NCBI RefSeq assembly: GCF_001718195.1
Contig: NZ_MCNV01000008.1
Span: 1-64,000, forward strand
Origin: Paraburkholderia nodosa
GTDB taxonomy: Bacteria; Pseudomonadota; Gammaproteobacteria; Burkholderiales; Burkholderiaceae
DNA: 64,000 bases
Direction of reading: 5' to 3'
In this document: in pieces, positions 26,879-38,638 of the stretch
Layout of the letters: every line of letters begins with the position of its first letter
Numbering within the stretch: the first letter of the stretch is position 1
The notes under the pieces: model-generated
Databases searched by the model: none
What the model saw: the letters and a program-made list of their open reading frames with translations, nothing else
Told to the model about the DNA's origin: nothing
Translations under genes and position numbers: made by a program

Positions 26879-27053
26879 GATTACTGGTTCATCGTTGAGG
26901 CCTTCGTGAAGCGGATTGCGCGGCGCAGACTGGCGGCCAGACCAGTGAGCGTCGCGCCGCGGCGGTCAGGCTGCGGTATCGCGCGGGCGTTCGGCACACG
27001 CGTTCCCCACAGCCGGCCCGAACCGCGGGCCGATGCAGCGTCAAACTGAAAGA
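26879..27053 (-). other. Long nuoI-nuoJ intercistronic gap with GC hairpin
   Basis: 175 bases with no gene. It holds a CGGCCCG / CGGGCCG inverted repeat (about 27014-27032) and a looser GGCGC...GCGCC repeat (about 26920-26960). There is no T tract. It could segment the long nuo transcript. Confidence 0.4.
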
Positions 27054-27542
27054 TCAACGGTACGGTGCATCCGCTGCCTTGTTCGCCGCGATCTGCGCTT
27101 CATAGCGATCGCCAACGGCCAGCAGCATATCCTTCGTGAAATAGAGATCGCCGCGCTTCTCGCCGTGATACTCGAGAATGTGCGTTTCGACGATCGAGTC
27201 GACCGGGCAGCTCTCTTCGCAGAAACCGCAGAAGATGCACTTGGTCAGATCGATGTCGTAACGCGTCGTGCGGCGCGTGTTGTCCTCGCGCACTTCCGAT
27301 TCGATCGTGATCGCGAGCGCGGGGCACACGGCCTCGCACAGCTTGCACGCGATGCAGCGCTCTTCGCCATTTTCATAGCGGCGCAGCGCGTGCAAACCCC
27401 GAAAACGCGGCGAGATAGGCGTCTTTTCTTCCGGGAACTGCACGGTGAACTTGCGCTTGAAGGTGTAACGACCCGTCAGCGCGAGCCCCTTGAGCAGCTC
27501 GGTCAGGAAAAACGTCTTGAAGAAGTTTTGGATAGCGTTCAT
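27054..27542 (-). CDS. nuoI: NADH-quinone oxidoreductase subunit I
   Basis: 162 residues with two 4Fe-4S ferredoxin motifs, [12 protein letters not shown] and [12 protein letters not shown] (about 59-115), carrying clusters N6a and N6b that pass electrons to NuoB. It sits in the peripheral arm at the membrane interface. Confidence 0.96.
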   Translation of the reverse strand: MNAIQNFFKTFFLTELLKGLALTGRYTFKRKFTVQFPEEKTPISPRFRGLHALRRYENGEERCIACKLCEAVCPALAITIESEVREDNTRRTTRYDIDLTKCIFCGFCEESCPVDSIVETHILEYHGEKRGDLYFTKDMLLAVGDRYEAQIAANKAADAPYR

Positions 27543-27557
27543 GGTTGTGTTCGCCCC

Positions 27558-28622
27558 TTATTTCCAGATGCTCAACGGCGACATGTACCAGAAGCCGACC
27601 ACGATCAGCCACACGATGCACACCGGAATGAACACCTTCCAGCCGAGACGCATGATCTGGTCATAGCGATAGCGCGGGAACGTCGCGCGGGCCCAGATGA
27701 AGACCGACAGCAGGCAGAAGACCTTCAGCACCAGCCAGAGCACGCCCGGGATGAAGTCGAGGAATGCGAACGGGGCGCTCCAGCCGCCGAGGAACAGCAC
27801 CGAGGCGAGCGCCGAGATCACGATCATGTTGATGTACTCGGCGAGGAAGAACAGCGCGAACGCCATACCCGAGTAATCGATCATGTGACCCGCGACGATT
27901 TCCGACTCCCCTTCCACCACGTCGAACGGGTGGCGGTTCGTTTCGGCGATGCCCGAGATGAAGTAGACGACGAACATCGGCAGCAGCGGCAGCCAGTTCC
28001 ACGAGAGGAACGTAATGCCCCAGTTTGCGAACATACCGCGCATCTGGCCTTCGACGATCACCGAGAGGTTCAGGCTGCCCGACACCATCAGTACGACGAC
28101 GAGCGCGAAGCCCATCGAAATCTCGTATGAAACCATCTGCGCCGCGGCGCGCATGGCGCCGAGAAACGCGTACTTCGAGTTCGACGCCCAGCCCGCCAGA
28201 ATTACGCCGTACACGCCGATCGACGAGATCGCCATCGCGTAGAGCAGGCCCGCGTTGATATCGCCGAGCACCGCGCCCGCCTGGAACGGAATCACCGCCC
28301 AGACCGCGAAGGCCGGCACCACCACCATGATCGGCGCGACCATGTAGATCCAGCGGCTTGCCTGCGCAGGCTGAATCACTTCCTTGAGCAGCAGCTTCAG
28401 CACGTCGGCGATCGGCTGCAAGAGACCTGCCGGGCCCACGCGGTTCGGGCCGAGACGCACGTGCATCCAGCCGATCAGCTTGCGCTCCCAGAGGATCAGG
28501 TACGCCACGCACAGCAGGATCACCACCGCGACGACGAGAATGCGCACCAGCGCCCAGACGGTGGGCCATGCCACGCCGAGCAGCTGGCTGCCGCCTGCAT
28601 TGATCGTATCGAACAAGCTCAT
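27558..28622 (-). CDS. nuoH: NADH-quinone oxidoreductase subunit H
   Basis: 354 residues, eight membrane helices. It forms the quinone-entry chamber, with [18 protein letters not shown] (about 55-72) and the acidic loop [18 protein letters not shown]. It lies 15 bases upstream of nuoI; its start abuts the nuoG stop. Confidence 0.96.
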   Translation of the reverse strand: MSLFDTINAGGSQLLGVAWPTVWALVRILVVAVVILLCVAYLILWERKLIGWMHVRLGPNRVGPAGLLQPIADVLKLLLKEVIQPAQASRWIYMVAPIMVVVPAFAVWAVIPFQAGAVLGDINAGLLYAMAISSIGVYGVILAGWASNSKYAFLGAMRAAAQMVSYEISMGFALVVVLMVSGSLNLSVIVEGQMRGMFANWGITFLSWNWLPLLPMFVVYFISGIAETNRHPFDVVEGESEIVAGHMIDYSGMAFALFFLAEYINMIVISALASVLFLGGWSAPFAFLDFIPGVLWLVLKVFCLLSVFIWARATFPRYRYDQIMRLGWKVFIPVCIVWLIVVGFWYMSPLSIWK

Positions 28623-30956
28623 TTACGCCTTCTCCACCAGCAGTTCACCGAACAGGCTGCCGAGTTGCGCACCGGCCGGCGTCGCCGCCGACACACGCAC
28701 GACTGTCGGCGCAAGATTCGCATCGCGCGTTGCAGGCGCCGTCACCGACAGCTCGCCCTGGCGCACGCGCACGGCGTCGCCTTCCTTCAGGCCGAGCTGG
28801 TCGAAGTATGCCGCCGGCAGGCCGATCGCGTTCGCCACGCGGGCAGCCATGGTGAGCTGCAGCGCTTCGCCGCGGCGCACGATTTGATCGGCGTGGTAGA
28901 TCGGCACGTCGGCGATACGCTCGAAGCGGCCTTCCGCGGCCTTCGCGAGGCTGCCGCGTGCAATCGTGGCGCCGGCCTTGTTCGACAGACGGCCTTCGAA
29001 GCTGCCGTCGCCCATCGCCTTGCGGCGCACTTCTTCGGCGGTGTCGTATTCGAAACCCTTGGCGCCCAGCAGCGTGCCGAGCACGCGCAGGACCTTCCAT
29101 GCCGGACGCGTGTCGCCGAGCGGGCGCACGACGCCGTTGAAGGTCTGCGACGTCCCTTCTGCGTTGATGAAGGTGCCCGACGTTTCCGTGTACGGCGCGA
29201 TGGGCAGCAGTACGTCCGCGTAGTCGAGGCCCGTCTTGTACGGCGAGAACACGGCGACCATTTCGGCCTGCGCAAGCGCGGCGCGCGCGGCGGCCGGGTT
29301 GGCCGTATCGAATTCCGGCTCGACGTTCAGGAGCAGATAGCCCTTGCGCGGCTGCTCGAACGCTTCGCGTGCGTTCAGGCCGTCGCGGCCCGGCAGTGCG
29401 CCGGCGATATGCGCGCCGACCGTGTTGGCCGCTTCCGTGAGGAAGCCAAGCGTCGCGCCCGTCGTTTCGGCGATGAACTGCGCGGCGGCGTGCAGGCGCG
29501 AGAATTCCGGATGCTGGACCGCGGCGTTGCCGAGCAGCACGTAGCGGCGCTCGCCATTCGCAAGCGACGCGGCAACCTGCTTCGCGGCTTGCGTGGCCTG
29601 TGCGCCCGCGAAACCTTCCGGCACCGCAACGCCCTTCGCTTCAGCGACAGCCGCTGCGATCGAAGCGAGTTCGTCCAGCCATGCCGAGGGCGCGGCGACG
29701 ATGCGCTGCGCGTTCGGGATCAGCGAGCCGTCAGCGGTGGCCTGCAGGAAGCTGACCTGTGCACCGCCCTTCGCTGCCTGGCGCAGACGCGCTGCGAACA
29801 GCGCGTGGTCGCGGCGCAGGAACGAACCGATCACGAATGCCGAGTCGGCATACGAGAGTTCGGCGATCTTCGTGCCGAGCCACGGCGCGCCTTCGAGCGG
29901 CGCCGAGAAGTCGCTCTGGCGCAGACGGAAGTCGACGTTCGGCGTGCCGATCGCGTCCGCGAACTGCTTCGCGAGATAGAGTTCTTCGAGGGTGCTGTGC
30001 GGGCTCGCGAGCAGCGCGAGCTGGTTCTCGCCATGCTCGTCGCAAATGCCCTTGATGCCCTTCACGACGTATTCGAGCGCGGTCTGCCAGTCGGTCTCGA
30101 TCCACTCGCCGCCCTGCTTGATCATCGGGCGCGTGAGGCGGTCTTCGCTGTTCAGGCCTTCGTACGAGAAGCGGTCCTTGTCCGAGATCCAGCATTCGTT
30201 GATGGATTCGTTCTCGAACGGCAGCACGCGCATCACGCGGTTGTTCTTCACCTGCACGACGAGGTTCGCACCCGTTGCGTCGTGCGGGCTCACCGACTTG
30301 CGGCGCGACAGTTCCCACGTCCGCGCCGAGAAGCGGAACGGCTTGCTCGTGAGCGCGCCGACCGGGCACAGGTCGATCATGTTGCCCGAGAGTTCCGAGT
30401 CGACCGTCTTGCCGACGAACGAGGTGATTTCCGAATGCTCGCCGCGGCCGAGCATGCCGAGCTCCATCACGCCGGCGATTTCGTCGCCGAAGCGCACGCA
30501 GCGCGTGCAGTGAATGCAGCGCGACATCTCTTCCATCGAGATGAGCGGACCGACGTTCTTGTGGAACACCACGCGCTTTTCTTCGCTGTAGCGCGAGGCG
30601 GACTTGCCGTAACCGACGGCCAGATCCTGAAGCTGGCATTCGCCGCCCTGATCGCAGATCGGGCAGTCGAGCGGGTGGTTGATCAGCAGGAATTCCATCA
30701 CGGCTTGCTGACCCTGCACGGCCTTGTCCGACATGGTGCGCACGACCATGCCTTGCGACACCGGCGTCGCGCATGCGGGCACGGCCTTCGGCATCTTCTC
30801 GACATCGACGAGACACATCCGGCAGTTGGCCGCGATGGAGAGCTTCTTGTGATAGCAGAAGTGCGGGATGTACGTGTCCACGCGCTGAGCAGCCTGGATC
30901 ACCATGCTGCCCTCGGGCACCTGCACCTTCTTGCCGTCTATTTCAAGTTCAACCAT
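28623..30956 (-). CDS. nuoG: NADH-quinone oxidoreductase subunit G
   Basis: 777 residues. A 2Fe-2S site ([15 protein letters not shown], about 34-48), His-ligated and Cys-ligated 4Fe-4S sites ([14 protein letters not shown] and [10 protein letters not shown]), then a molybdopterin-oxidoreductase-like domain that has lost the cofactor. It relays electrons from NuoF/E. Conserved 15-20-residue blocks are intact; the C-terminal third is Ala-rich, as in relatives. Confidence 0.96.
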   Translation of the reverse strand: MVELEIDGKKVQVPEGSMVIQAAQRVDTYIPHFCYHKKLSIAANCRMCLVDVEKMPKAVPACATPVSQGMVVRTMSDKAVQGQQAVMEFLLINHPLDCPICDQGGECQLQDLAVGYGKSASRYSEEKRVVFHKNVGPLISMEEMSRCIHCTRCVRFGDEIAGVMELGMLGRGEHSEITSFVGKTVDSELSGNMIDLCPVGALTSKPFRFSARTWELSRRKSVSPHDATGANLVVQVKNNRVMRVLPFENESINECWISDKDRFSYEGLNSEDRLTRPMIKQGGEWIETDWQTALEYVVKGIKGICDEHGENQLALLASPHSTLEELYLAKQFADAIGTPNVDFRLRQSDFSAPLEGAPWLGTKIAELSYADSAFVIGSFLRRDHALFAARLRQAAKGGAQVSFLQATADGSLIPNAQRIVAAPSAWLDELASIAAAVAEAKGVAVPEGFAGAQATQAAKQVAASLANGERRYVLLGNAAVQHPEFSRLHAAAQFIAETTGATLGFLTEAANTVGAHIAGALPGRDGLNAREAFEQPRKGYLLLNVEPEFDTANPAAARAALAQAEMVAVFSPYKTGLDYADVLLPIAPYTETSGTFINAEGTSQTFNGVVRPLGDTRPAWKVLRVLGTLLGAKGFEYDTAEEVRRKAMGDGSFEGRLSNKAGATIARGSLAKAAEGRFERIADVPIYHADQIVRRGEALQLTMAARVANAIGLPAAYFDQLGLKEGDAVRVRQGELSVTAPATRDANLAPTVVRVSAATPAGAQLGSLFGELLVEKA

Positions 30957-31077
30957 GATGGTTAATCGTCCCTAACCTGTTACCGCTCAATTTCACAGCG
31001 GCATTCCCCGTCACTGCGCCGTTGCGTCGTTGCGTCGTGCTACGCGGTTCGCGCACAACATGCTGTCTCTTCGCCTG

Positions 31078-32406
31078 TCAGGCGGCCACCGTCTCCGAGG
31101 CCGCGTGCGAGCCGGCATGACCGCCGACCAGACAACGCTTGTTGTGCACGTGATATTCGAATTCGTCCCAGTAATGCTTGAGCATGCCGCGCACCGGCAT
31201 GGCCGCCGCGTCGCCGAGCGCGCAGATCGTGCGGCCCATGATGTTGCCCGCCACCGAGTTCAGCAGATCCAGGTCTTCCTGGCGGCCTTCGCCGTGCTCG
31301 ATACGGTTCACCACGCGATACAGCCAGCCCGTGCCTTCGCGGCACGGCGTGCACTGGCCGCACGACTCTTCGTAATAGAAGTACGAGAGGCGCAGCAGCG
31401 AGCGCACCATGCAGCGCGTTTCGTCCATGACGATGACGGCGCCCGAGCCGAGCATCGAGCCCTGCTTGGCGATGGAGTCATAGTCCATGTCCGTCTGCAT
31501 CATCAGGTCGCCCGGAATGACCGGCGCCGACGAGCCGCCCGGAATCACGGCCTTCAGCTTCTTGCCGCCGCGCACGCCGCCGGCCAGTTCCATGAGCTTC
31601 GCGAACGGGGTGCCGAGCGGGATCTCGTAGTTGCCCGGACGCTCCACGTCGCCCGAGATCGAGAAGATCTTCGTGCCGCCGTTGTTCGGCTTGCCGAGTT
31701 CCATGTACGTCTGCGGACCGACGGTCAACAGGAACGGGACGGCTGCGAAGGTCTCGGTGTTGTTGATCGTGGTCGGCTTGCCGTACACGCCGAAGCTCGC
31801 CGGGAACGGCGGCTTGAAGCGCGGCTGGCCCTTCTTGCCTTCGAGCGACTCGAGCAGCGCGGTTTCCTCGCCGCAGATGTACGCGCCATAGCCATGGTGC
31901 GCGTGCAGCTGGAACGAGAAGTCCGTGCCGAGAATGTTGTCGCCGAGGTAGCCCGCCTGGCGCGCTTCTTCCAGCGCAGCCTCGAAGCGGCGGTATACCT
32001 CGAAAATCTCGCCGTGGATGTAGTTGTAGCCCACGGTGATGCCCATCGCGTACGCGCCGACGGCCATGCCTTCGATCACGCTATGCGGATTCCAGCGCAG
32101 GATGTCGCGGTCCTTGAACGTGCCAGGCTCGCCCTCGTCCGAGTTGCAGACGAGATACTTCTGCCCCGGGAACTGACGCGGCATGAAGCTCCACTTCAGG
32201 CCGGTCGGGAAGCCCGCGCCGCCGCGCCCGCGCAGACCGCTCGCCTTCACGTCGGCGATCACCTGCTCGGGCGGAATCTTTTCTTCGAGAATACGGCGCA
32301 GCTGTTTGTAGCCGCCGCGCGCGACATAGTCTTCGAGATGCCAGTTCTCGCCATTGAGGCCCGCGAGAATCAGCGGTTTGATGTGACGGTCGTGCAACGA
32401 AGTCAT
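31078..32406 (-). CDS. nuoF: NADH-quinone oxidoreductase subunit F
   Basis: 442 residues. It binds NADH and FMN ([13 protein letters not shown], about 63-75; [23 protein letters not shown] stretch) and holds cluster N3 ([13 protein letters not shown], about 356-368). Electron entry site. I chose [12 protein letters not shown], whose ATG overlaps the nuoE stop (ATGA); the longer open frame covers nuoE coding sequence. Confidence 0.96.
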   Translation of the reverse strand: MTSLHDRHIKPLILAGLNGENWHLEDYVARGGYKQLRRILEEKIPPEQVIADVKASGLRGRGGAGFPTGLKWSFMPRQFPGQKYLVCNSDEGEPGTFKDRDILRWNPHSVIEGMAVGAYAMGITVGYNYIHGEIFEVYRRFEAALEEARQAGYLGDNILGTDFSFQLHAHHGYGAYICGEETALLESLEGKKGQPRFKPPFPASFGVYGKPTTINNTETFAAVPFLLTVGPQTYMELGKPNNGGTKIFSISGDVERPGNYEIPLGTPFAKLMELAGGVRGGKKLKAVIPGGSSAPVIPGDLMMQTDMDYDSIAKQGSMLGSGAVIVMDETRCMVRSLLRLSYFYYEESCGQCTPCREGTGWLYRVVNRIEHGEGRQEDLDLLNSVAGNIMGRTICALGDAAAMPVRGMLKHYWDEFEYHVHNKRCLVGGHAGSHAASETVAA

Positions 32407-32888
32407 TTCGAAAGCTCCTCGAGCAGCTGGTCGATCTTCTCGCGGCTCATGAAGCTGCACATGCGGTGATTGTTCACGAGCATCACCGGTGCATCGCCGC
32501 ACGCGCCCATGCATTCACCTTCTTTCAAGGTGAACTTGCCGTCGGGCGTGGTTTCGCCGAAGTCGATTCCGAGCTTCTGCTTCAGGTATTCGGCGGCGCT
32601 CTCCGAGCCGCCTTCCGGGCCGAGCTGGCACGGCAGATTCGTGCAGAGCGTGATCTTGTGCTTGCCGACCGGCGTGGTCTCGAACATCGTGTAGAACGTG
32701 GCCACTTCCTGGACCGCGACAGGCGGCATGCCGATGTAGTCGGCCACGAACTGCATGATTTCGGGAGACAGCCAGCCATGCTCTTCCTGAGCAACGGCCA
32801 AAGCCGCCATCACGGCGGACTGTCGTTGATCGGCGGGGTACTTCGTCAACGCGCGATCGATTTCTTTCAGGCCTTCAGCTGAGATCAT
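32403..32888 (-). CDS. nuoE: NADH-quinone oxidoreductase subunit E
   Basis: 161 residues, thioredoxin-like fold holding 2Fe-2S cluster N1a, with Cys ligands in CTNLPCQLG and CMGACGDAP. Start [11 protein letters not shown] matches relatives; seven further codons are open upstream. Overlaps nuoF by four bases. Confidence 0.95.
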   Translation of the reverse strand: MISAEGLKEIDRALTKYPADQRQSAVMAALAVAQEEHGWLSPEIMQFVADYIGMPPVAVQEVATFYTMFETTPVGKHKITLCTNLPCQLGPEGGSESAAEYLKQKLGIDFGETTPDGKFTLKEGECMGACGDAPVMLVNNHRMCSFMSREKIDQLLEELSK

Positions 32889-33017
32889 TTTCAGACACGA
32901 CTCTTTCAATTCCTACCGAACGAAAACCTGCCGCGCGTTCTCATACATTCGCTGCGGCAGACGTGGCGTTCCATGCTGCGTGCGCCCGGGACCGGGCGTA
33001 CCTTACTGCGCGCCGCC

Positions 33018-34271
33018 CTAGCGGTCGATTTCACCGAACACGATGTCCTGCGTGCCGATGATCGTGACCGCGTCGGCAATCATGTGGCCGCGCGCCATTT
33101 CATCGAGCGCGGACAGGTGGGCATAGCCCGGCGCACGGATCTTCAGACGATACGGCTTGTTCGCGCCATCTGACACCAGGTAGATGCCGAATTCACCCTT
33201 CGGATGTTCGACGGCAGCGTACGCCTCGCCTTCGGGCACGTGGAAGCCTTCCGTGAAGAGCTTGAAGTGGTGAATCAGCTCTTCCATGTTCGACTTCATG
33301 TTCACGCGCGAGGGCGGCGCAACCTTGTGATTGTCGATCATCACGGGGCCCGGATTCTTGCGCAGCCACTCAATGCACTGTTTCGCAATGCGGGTGGACT
33401 GACGCATTTCCTCGACGCGCACGAGATAGCGGTCGTAGCAGTCGCCGTTCACGCCCACCGGAATGTCGAAGTCCATCTGGTCGTAGACTTCGTACGGCTG
33501 CTTCTTGCGCAGATCCCATTCGATGCCCGAACCGCGCAGCATCGCGCCCGTGAGACCAAGCTGCATGGCGCGCTCGGGGCTCACCACGCCGATGCCGACC
33601 AGACGCTGCTTCCAGATACGGTTGTCGGTGAGGAGCGTTTCGTACTCGTCGACGCAACCGGGGAAGCGCGTGAAGAAGTCGTCGATGAAGTCCAGCACCG
33701 AGCCCTGGCGCGCCTCGTTCATGCGGGCGAGCGCCTTCTCGTTGTGGATCTTCGACGCCTTGTATTGCGGCATTGCGTCAGGCAGATCGCGATACACGCC
33801 GCCCGGACGGTAGTAAGCCGCGTGCATGCGCGCGCCCGAGACCGCCTCGTAGACGTCCATCAGGTCTTCGCGCTCGCGGAACGCGTAGAGGAACACCGCC
33901 ATCGCGCCGACGTCGAGCGCGTGCGAGCCGATCCACATGAGGTGGTTCAGCACGCGCGTGACTTCGTCGAACAGCACGCGGATGTACTTCGCGCGGATCG
34001 GCACGTCAATGCCGAGCAGCTTTTCGATGGCGAGCACATAGCCGTGCTCGTTGACCATCATCGACACGTAGTCGAGACGGTCCATGTACGGCACCGACTG
34101 AATGAACGTCTTGCTCTCGGCGAGCTTTTCGGTCGCGCGATGCAGCAGGCCGATGTGCGGATCGGCGCGCTGGATCACTTCGCCATCGAGCTCGAGCACG
34201 AGGCGCAGCACACCGTGCGCTGCCGGGTGCTGCGGGCCGAAGTTGAGCGTGTAGTTCTTGATCTCTGACAT
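33018..34271 (-). CDS. nuoD: NADH-quinone oxidoreductase subunit D
   Basis: 417 residues, the 49-kDa subunit related to hydrogenase large subunits but without the Ni-binding Cys. [15 protein letters not shown] (about 10-24) carries the quinone-site His region. [17 protein letters not shown] follows. It is 9 bases downstream of nuoC. Confidence 0.96.
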   Translation of the reverse strand: MSEIKNYTLNFGPQHPAAHGVLRLVLELDGEVIQRADPHIGLLHRATEKLAESKTFIQSVPYMDRLDYVSMMVNEHGYVLAIEKLLGIDVPIRAKYIRVLFDEVTRVLNHLMWIGSHALDVGAMAVFLYAFREREDLMDVYEAVSGARMHAAYYRPGGVYRDLPDAMPQYKASKIHNEKALARMNEARQGSVLDFIDDFFTRFPGCVDEYETLLTDNRIWKQRLVGIGVVSPERAMQLGLTGAMLRGSGIEWDLRKKQPYEVYDQMDFDIPVGVNGDCYDRYLVRVEEMRQSTRIAKQCIEWLRKNPGPVMIDNHKVAPPSRVNMKSNMEELIHHFKLFTEGFHVPEGEAYAAVEHPKGEFGIYLVSDGANKPYRLKIRAPGYAHLSALDEMARGHMIADAVTIIGTQDIVFGEIDR

Positions 34272-34280
34272 GCGACCCTC

Positions 34281-34886
34281 TTAGTGTTTCTTCAGACCGC
34301 CGTAGCGATCTTCGCGGATCACACGCGGCGTGATCTCGCGCGGCTCGATCGTGACGGGCTGGTAGACCACGCGCTTCTGCTCCGGGTCGTAACGCATTTC
34401 GACATAGCCCGAAACCGGGAAGTCCTTGCGGAACGGATGGCCGATGAAACCGTAGTCGGTCAGGATGCGGCGCAGGTCGGGGTGGCCTTCGAAGACGATG
34501 CCGAACAGGTCGAACGCCTCGCGCTCGTACCAGTTGGCCGAATTCCAGATCTCGACGAGCGAGGGCACGATAGGCACTTCGTCGTCCGGCGCGAACACGC
34601 GCAGGCGCACGCGCCAGTTGTTCGCGAGCGACAGCAGATGCGACACCGCGGCGAAGCGCGGGCCTTCCCAGGCGCCGTCGCCGAAGGTCTGGTAGTCGAC
34701 ACCGCACAGGTCGACCAGTTGCTCGAAGCGCAGCGAGGGATTGTCGCGCAGCTCCTTGGCCACCGCGAGGGACTCGCCCGCCTTGACGACCAGCGTCAGC
34801 TCGCCGAGCGCCTCGGTGAGGCTGACGATGCGCGCGCCGAGGGCCGCTTCGAGGTTCGCTTTCAGGGTCTCGAGTTTGCTTGCCAT
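34281..34886 (-). CDS. nuoC: NADH-quinone oxidoreductase subunit C
   Basis: 201 residues, the 30-kDa subunit. The signature ERE(A)FDLFGI-type stretch ([19 protein letters not shown]) and RRILTDYGF are seen at about 120-150. It binds NuoD in the peripheral arm and has no cofactor. It is separate from nuoD here, unlike the fused NuoCD of E. coli. Confidence 0.96.
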   Translation of the reverse strand: MASKLETLKANLEAALGARIVSLTEALGELTLVVKAGESLAVAKELRDNPSLRFEQLVDLCGVDYQTFGDGAWEGPRFAAVSHLLSLANNWRVRLRVFAPDDEVPIVPSLVEIWNSANWYEREAFDLFGIVFEGHPDLRRILTDYGFIGHPFRKDFPVSGYVEMRYDPEQKRVVYQPVTIEPREITPRVIREDRYGGLKKH

Positions 34887-34908
34887 ATTGTGGGGAGGCT
34901 CGCGGCCT

Positions 34909-35388
34909 TTATTGACGGGCGATGGTGCTGGTGCGGCGAATCTTCGCCTGCAACTGGATCACCCCGTAGACCAGGGCTTCCGCTGTCGGCGGGCATCCCG
35001 GCACATAGACGTCGACCGGCACGATGCGATCACAACCGCGCACGACCGAATACGAATAGTGGTAGTAGCCGCCGCCGTTGGCGCACGACCCCATCGAAAT
35101 GACCCAGCGCGGCTCGGCCATCTGGTCGTAGACCTTGCGCAGCGCCGGCGCCATCTTGTTGCAGAGCGTGCCGGCGACGATCATGACGTCCGACTGACGC
35201 GGGCTCGGACGAAACACTACGCCGAAACGGTCAAGGTCATAACGGGCCGCGCCCGCGTGCATCATCTCGACCGCGCAACACGCCAGACCGAACGTCATCG
35301 GCCACAGCGAGCCAGTGCGCGTCCAGTTGATCAGCTTGTCAGCCGTAGTGGTGACAAACCCTTCCTTCAAGACCCCTTCGATACTCAT
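34909..35388 (-). CDS. nuoB: NADH-quinone oxidoreductase subunit B
   Basis: 159 residues holding cluster N2, the last electron donor to quinone. The tandem Cys pair ACCAVEMM, then MGSCANGG and [11 protein letters not shown] supply the ligands. Located at the junction to the membrane arm. Confidence 0.96.
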   Translation of the reverse strand: MSIEGVLKEGFVTTTADKLINWTRTGSLWPMTFGLACCAVEMMHAGAARYDLDRFGVVFRPSPRQSDVMIVAGTLCNKMAPALRKVYDQMAEPRWVISMGSCANGGGYYHYSYSVVRGCDRIVPVDVYVPGCPPTAEALVYGVIQLQAKIRRTSTIARQ

Positions 35389-35460
35389 GTGCTTTCCACT
35401 CCAGACGGACAGCCCACAGTTTCCCCGCAGTGCCGCCCATGCAATCCGGCGATTAACCCA

Positions 35461-35820
35461 TTATTCCCAGTCGAGACCACCCTTCTTCCAGATGTAGGCA
35501 AAGCCCAGCAGGAATTCGAGCAGAAACAGCATCATCGACAGGAAGCCCGGCCAGCCGATGTCGCGCAGGGCCACACCCCACGGAAACAGGAACGCCGTTT
35601 CGAGGTCGAAGATGATGAAAAGGATGGCGACCAGGTAGTAGCGTACGTCGAACTTCATTCGGGCGTCTTCGAAGGCTTCGAAGCCGCACTCGTACGGCGA
35701 ATTTTTTTCGCTGTCTGGCCGGTTGGGACCGAGGACCTTGCCGATTGTCACTAGCGCTATGCCCAGACCAACACCCACGAGGAGGAACAGAAGGACGGGG
35801 AAATAGGCAGCGAGGTTCAA
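35461..35820 (-). CDS. nuoA: NADH-quinone oxidoreductase subunit A (TTG start)
   Basis: 119 residues, three membrane helices. The Cys-containing loop [20 protein letters not shown] is the family signature. The start codon is TTG (MNLAAYFPV), with GAGG six bases upstream. No ATG or GTG fits better, and the residues match relatives from the first position. First gene of the operon; its promoter must lie in 35821-35933, but I see no clear hexamers. Confidence 0.94.
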   Translation of the reverse strand: MNLAAYFPVLLFLLVGVGLGIALVTIGKVLGPNRPDSEKNSPYECGFEAFEDARMKFDVRYYLVAILFIIFDLETAFLFPWGVALRDIGWPGFLSMMLFLLEFLLGFAYIWKKGGLDWE

Positions 35821-35933
35821 GGCTATCCTCTATATCGGTTGGTTCTGAGGTTCCGCTGGAACTTGCATCGCTCCGCGGGAATCACTTCACGTACTTCGCG
35901 CTGCGAACAGAAGACGAACACGACGTAAGAAGC

Positions 35934-35976
35934 AAAAATGCCAGCCGAAGCTGAAGCAAGCGGCTGGCATTTTTTA
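35934..35976. terminator. Terminator downstream of tRNA-Leu, insulating nuoA
   Basis: AAAAATGCCAGCCG / CGGCTGGCATTTTTT around a 13-base loop. It ends the tRNA (and possibly tpiA-secG) transcript just before the nuo promoter region. Confidence 0.9.
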
Positions 35977-35984
35977 GATAACAT

Positions 35985-36069
35985 TGGTGCCGACGGCGAG
36001 ACTCGAACTCGCACAGCTTTCGCCACTACCCCCTCAAGATAGCGTGTCTACCAATTTCACCACGTCGGC
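35985..36069 (-). tRNA. tRNA-Leu (GAG)
   Basis: 85 nt including an encoded CCA. The acceptor arms GCCGACG / CGTCGGC pair fully, with discriminator A. The anticodon arm CTATC-TTGAGGG-GGTAG gives anticodon GAG. It has the long variable arm of class II tRNAs, and the T arm GCGAGTTCGAGTCTCGC. It reads CUC and CUU leucine codons. It lies between secG and nuoA, as in other betaproteobacteria. Confidence 0.96.
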
Positions 36070-36179
36070 ACTACATGCAATCCGGGACAACAAAATCTTG
36101 CAACCCGCGAATCGCTTCAAGACTTAAATTCTAACTTGTTTCCGTTCGTTGTTCAACGCACAAAACAGGTTTTTCGAAC

Positions 36180-36584
36180 TTATTTCGGAACGTCGTTGCC
36201 GGGTTGCGAGGCTGCTGCAGCCGGCGAAGCCGCCGCCGGAGCGGATGCGCCAGGAGCAGGTGCAACCGGCGCCGAAGCAGCCGGCGCCGAGGCTACGACC
36301 GGGGCTGGAACCGAAGCGCCAAGCACGCCCGCCGAAGGCTTCGCATGATACGACCCCAGGTAAGTTAACGCAAGGGTGGAGCAGAAAAACACCGTTGCGA
36401 GAACTGCCGTAGTGCGCGAAAGGAAGTTCGCGGAACCGCTCGCGCCGAACAGGCTGCCCGACGCGCCGCTGCCGAATGCGGCGCCCATGTCCGCGCCTTT
36501 GCCGTGCTGCAGCAAGACGAGGCCGATCACCCCGAGCGCCGACAGAAGCTGGACGACGATAATCAACGTTTTCAAATACAGCAT
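36180..36584 (-). CDS. secG: Preprotein translocase subunit SecG
   Basis: 134 residues. Two membrane helices (about 4-22 and 52-72) flank the SecG loop LLQHGKGADMGAAFGSG, which is intact. It is followed by a long Ala/Pro/Ser-rich cytosolic or periplasmic tail (about 80-134) typical of Burkholderia SecG. SecYEG channel accessory. I chose ATG (MLYLKTLI); a GTG three codons earlier is possible. Confidence 0.93.
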   Translation of the reverse strand: MLYLKTLIIVVQLLSALGVIGLVLLQHGKGADMGAAFGSGASGSLFGASGSANFLSRTTAVLATVFFCSTLALTYLGSYHAKPSAGVLGASVPAPVVASAPAASAPVAPAPGASAPAAASPAAAASQPGNDVPK

Positions 36585-36685
36585 CACACTCACCTGAGTC
36601 CTGGTTGAACGTCCACCCCTCCCGGAGCAGACGCATAAGCAGCCCGCACGACGCGTTTTAGTTCGAATGCTTCGTGCGCAAGCCT

Positions 36686-37468
36686 TTAGCTCGCGATGCT
36701 GGCGCCCGCCGCAGCGGCCACGCAGATCGCGAGGAAATCACCCTCTTTCAGCGACGCACCGCCGATCAGGCCGCCGTCGATGTCGGCCTGACGGAATAGC
36801 TCCGCCGCATTTTCCGGCTTCACGCTGCCGCCGTAGAGCAGCGGCACGTCCGCGACTTGCGCGCCCTTGGCCGCGAGGCGGGCACGCAGGAACGCATGCA
36901 CCTGCTGAGCCTGCTCCGAGCTCGCGCTCTTGCCCGTGCCGATCGCCCAGACCGGCTCGTAAGCGACGACGATACGCGCGGCCTCTTCGACCGACAGCGC
37001 GGCCAGCACGGCGTCGATCTGTGCGCCGACCACGCGCTCGGTCGCGCCCGACTCGCGTTCTTCGAGCGTTTCACCCACGCAGACGATGGGCGTGAGGCCC
37101 GCCGCAAGCGCGCGCTGCGCCTTCACAGCGACGCATTCGGAACTTTCGCCGTGGTAAGCGCGGCGTTCCGAGTGACCAACGATCGCAAACGTGGCCTCGA
37201 AGTCGGCAACCATGCCTGCCGCGACTTCGCCCGTATAGGCGCCCTGCTCGTGCGCCGAAACGTCCTGTGCGCCCCACTGAACCCGGCTGCCGCCGAGCAG
37301 TGCCTGCGCCTGCGCGAGATACGCGAACGGCACGCACACACCCACGTGCACGTCCTGGGGCAGCGCCTGCGCGCCGCGTGCAACGCCTTCCAGCAGTGCC
37401 GCATTGGCCGCGAGGCGGCCATGCATCTTCCAGTTACCGACTACGAGCTTCGATCGTTGTTTCGTCAT
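36686..37468 (-). CDS. tpiA: Triosephosphate isomerase
   Basis: 260 residues, TIM barrel. The catalytic Lys is in VGNWKMHG (about 9-16), His in IVGHSERR, Glu in [13 protein letters not shown], and the phosphate loop in [11 protein letters not shown]. It interconverts dihydroxyacetone phosphate and glyceraldehyde 3-phosphate. Start [14 protein letters not shown]; the ten upstream open codons are rejected. It lies 101 bases upstream of secG, probably in one transcript. Confidence 0.97.
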   Translation of the reverse strand: MTKQRSKLVVGNWKMHGRLAANAALLEGVARGAQALPQDVHVGVCVPFAYLAQAQALLGGSRVQWGAQDVSAHEQGAYTGEVAAGMVADFEATFAIVGHSERRAYHGESSECVAVKAQRALAAGLTPIVCVGETLEERESGATERVVGAQIDAVLAALSVEEAARIVVAYEPVWAIGTGKSASSEQAQQVHAFLRARLAAKGAQVADVPLLYGGSVKPENAAELFRQADIDGGLIGGASLKEGDFLAICVAAAAGASIAS

Positions 37469-37621
37469 TGTTCCGGTTGCGGTTAAAAGCGGACGCAAAA
37501 CACATAATTTTACTGCGTGAAAACCAGACGGGTCAAACCGCCCCGCCCGGGATGCACAAAAAATACGCGAAAAAAATCCCGAAAAATCAAGCAGGAGCGG
37601 ATCGCTCCTGCCGACGCGCGC

Positions 37622-38638
37622 TCACGCCGCGCTCCTCCAGTCGAGCATGATCTTGCCGATATGCTCGCTGCTTTCCATCAACGCATGGGCCTCAGCGGCC
37701 TGTGCGGCGGGAAATACGCGAAACACGACGGGTTTGATGCGACCCTCTTCGATGAGGGGCCAGACCTTCGCCTTGAGCTCCTGAGCGATCCGGGCCTTGA
37801 ACTCGACGGATCGCGCACGCAGCGTCGAACCGGTCACCGTGAGCCGGCGGCGCAGGATCTCGCCCATGTTGAGTTCGGCCTTGGAGCCGCCGAGCGTCGC
37901 GATGAGCACGATGCGTCCGCCGGTCGCCAGCGCGGACAGCTCGCGCGCCACGTAGCCGCCGGCCACCATGTCGAGAATCACGTCCACGCCGCGGTCGTTC
38001 GTGAGCGCCTTCACGACCTCCACGAAATCGCTGGTGCGGTAGTTGATGGCGCGGTCGGCGCCGAGCGCTTCACAAGCGCGGCACTTGTCGTCCGAGCCCG
38101 CGGTGGCGAATATGCGAAAGCCGAGGGCATGCGCGATCTGGATCGCCGTCACGCCGATGCCGCTCGAGCCGCCCTGCACGAGCAGCGTCTCGTTCTCGCC
38201 GCCCTCGCCCTGGCCCAGGTAGGCGCGCTGGAATACGTTGCTCCAGACTGTGAAGAACGTTTCGGGCAGCGAAGCCGCCTCGACATCGGTGAGCCCCTGC
38301 GGCACCGGCAGGCATTGCCCGAGCGGCGCGACCGCATATTCGGCGTAACCGCCGCCCGCGATCAGCGCGCACACGCGATCACCGATCTTCAGGCCGAACG
38401 GATTGGTCTTCTCGTCGATCGAGCCACCGACGATCTCGCCCGCCACCTCGAGTCCCGGCAGATCGGAAATGCCCGGCGGCGGTGCATACGAGCCCTTGCG
38501 CTGGAACACGTCGGGACGGTTCACGCCCGAGGCGCTCACCTTGATCAGCACTTCGCCGGCCTTCGGCTCGGGAGTTGGCCGTTCCGCCAGCTTGAGCACG
38601 TCCGGCGCACCGAATTCCGTAATCTCGACTGCCTTCAT
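37622..38638 (-). CDS. NAD(P)H-quinone oxidoreductase, zinc-independent MDR family
   Basis: 338 residues: GroES-like N domain (1-125), Rossmann domain with VQGGSSGIGVTAIQIA (about 148-163). Start MKAVEITEFGAPDVL. It lacks zinc-site Cys and matches the PIG3-like quinone oxidoreductase subgroup (TIGR02824 type). It reduces quinones with NADPH. It lies between tpiA and pnp, both on the same strand. Confidence 0.92.
   Translation of the reverse strand: MKAVEITEFGAPDVLKLAERPTPEPKAGEVLIKVSASGVNRPDVFQRKGSYAPPPGISDLPGLEVAGEIVGGSIDEKTNPFGLKIGDRVCALIAGGGYAEYAVAPLGQCLPVPQGLTDVEAASLPETFFTVWSNVFQRAYLGQGEGGENETLLVQGGSSGIGVTAIQIAHALGFRIFATAGSDDKCRACEALGADRAINYRTSDFVEVVKALTNDRGVDVILDMVAGGYVARELSALATGGRIVLIATLGGSKAELNMGEILRRRLTVTGSTLRARSVEFKARIAQELKAKVWPLIEEGRIKPVVFRVFPAAQAAEAHALMESSEHIGKIMLDWRSAA

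Noticed and set aside
28461..30965. 834-codon plus-strand ORF opposite nuoG
   Set aside because: Antisense shadow of nuoG; Arg/Ala/His-rich, no domains.
35821..35933. nuoA promoter at TATAGA (about 35828-35833)
   Set aside because: It lies within the ribosome binding region, so the RNA would start at or after the start codon; no -35 fits. The real promoter was not found.
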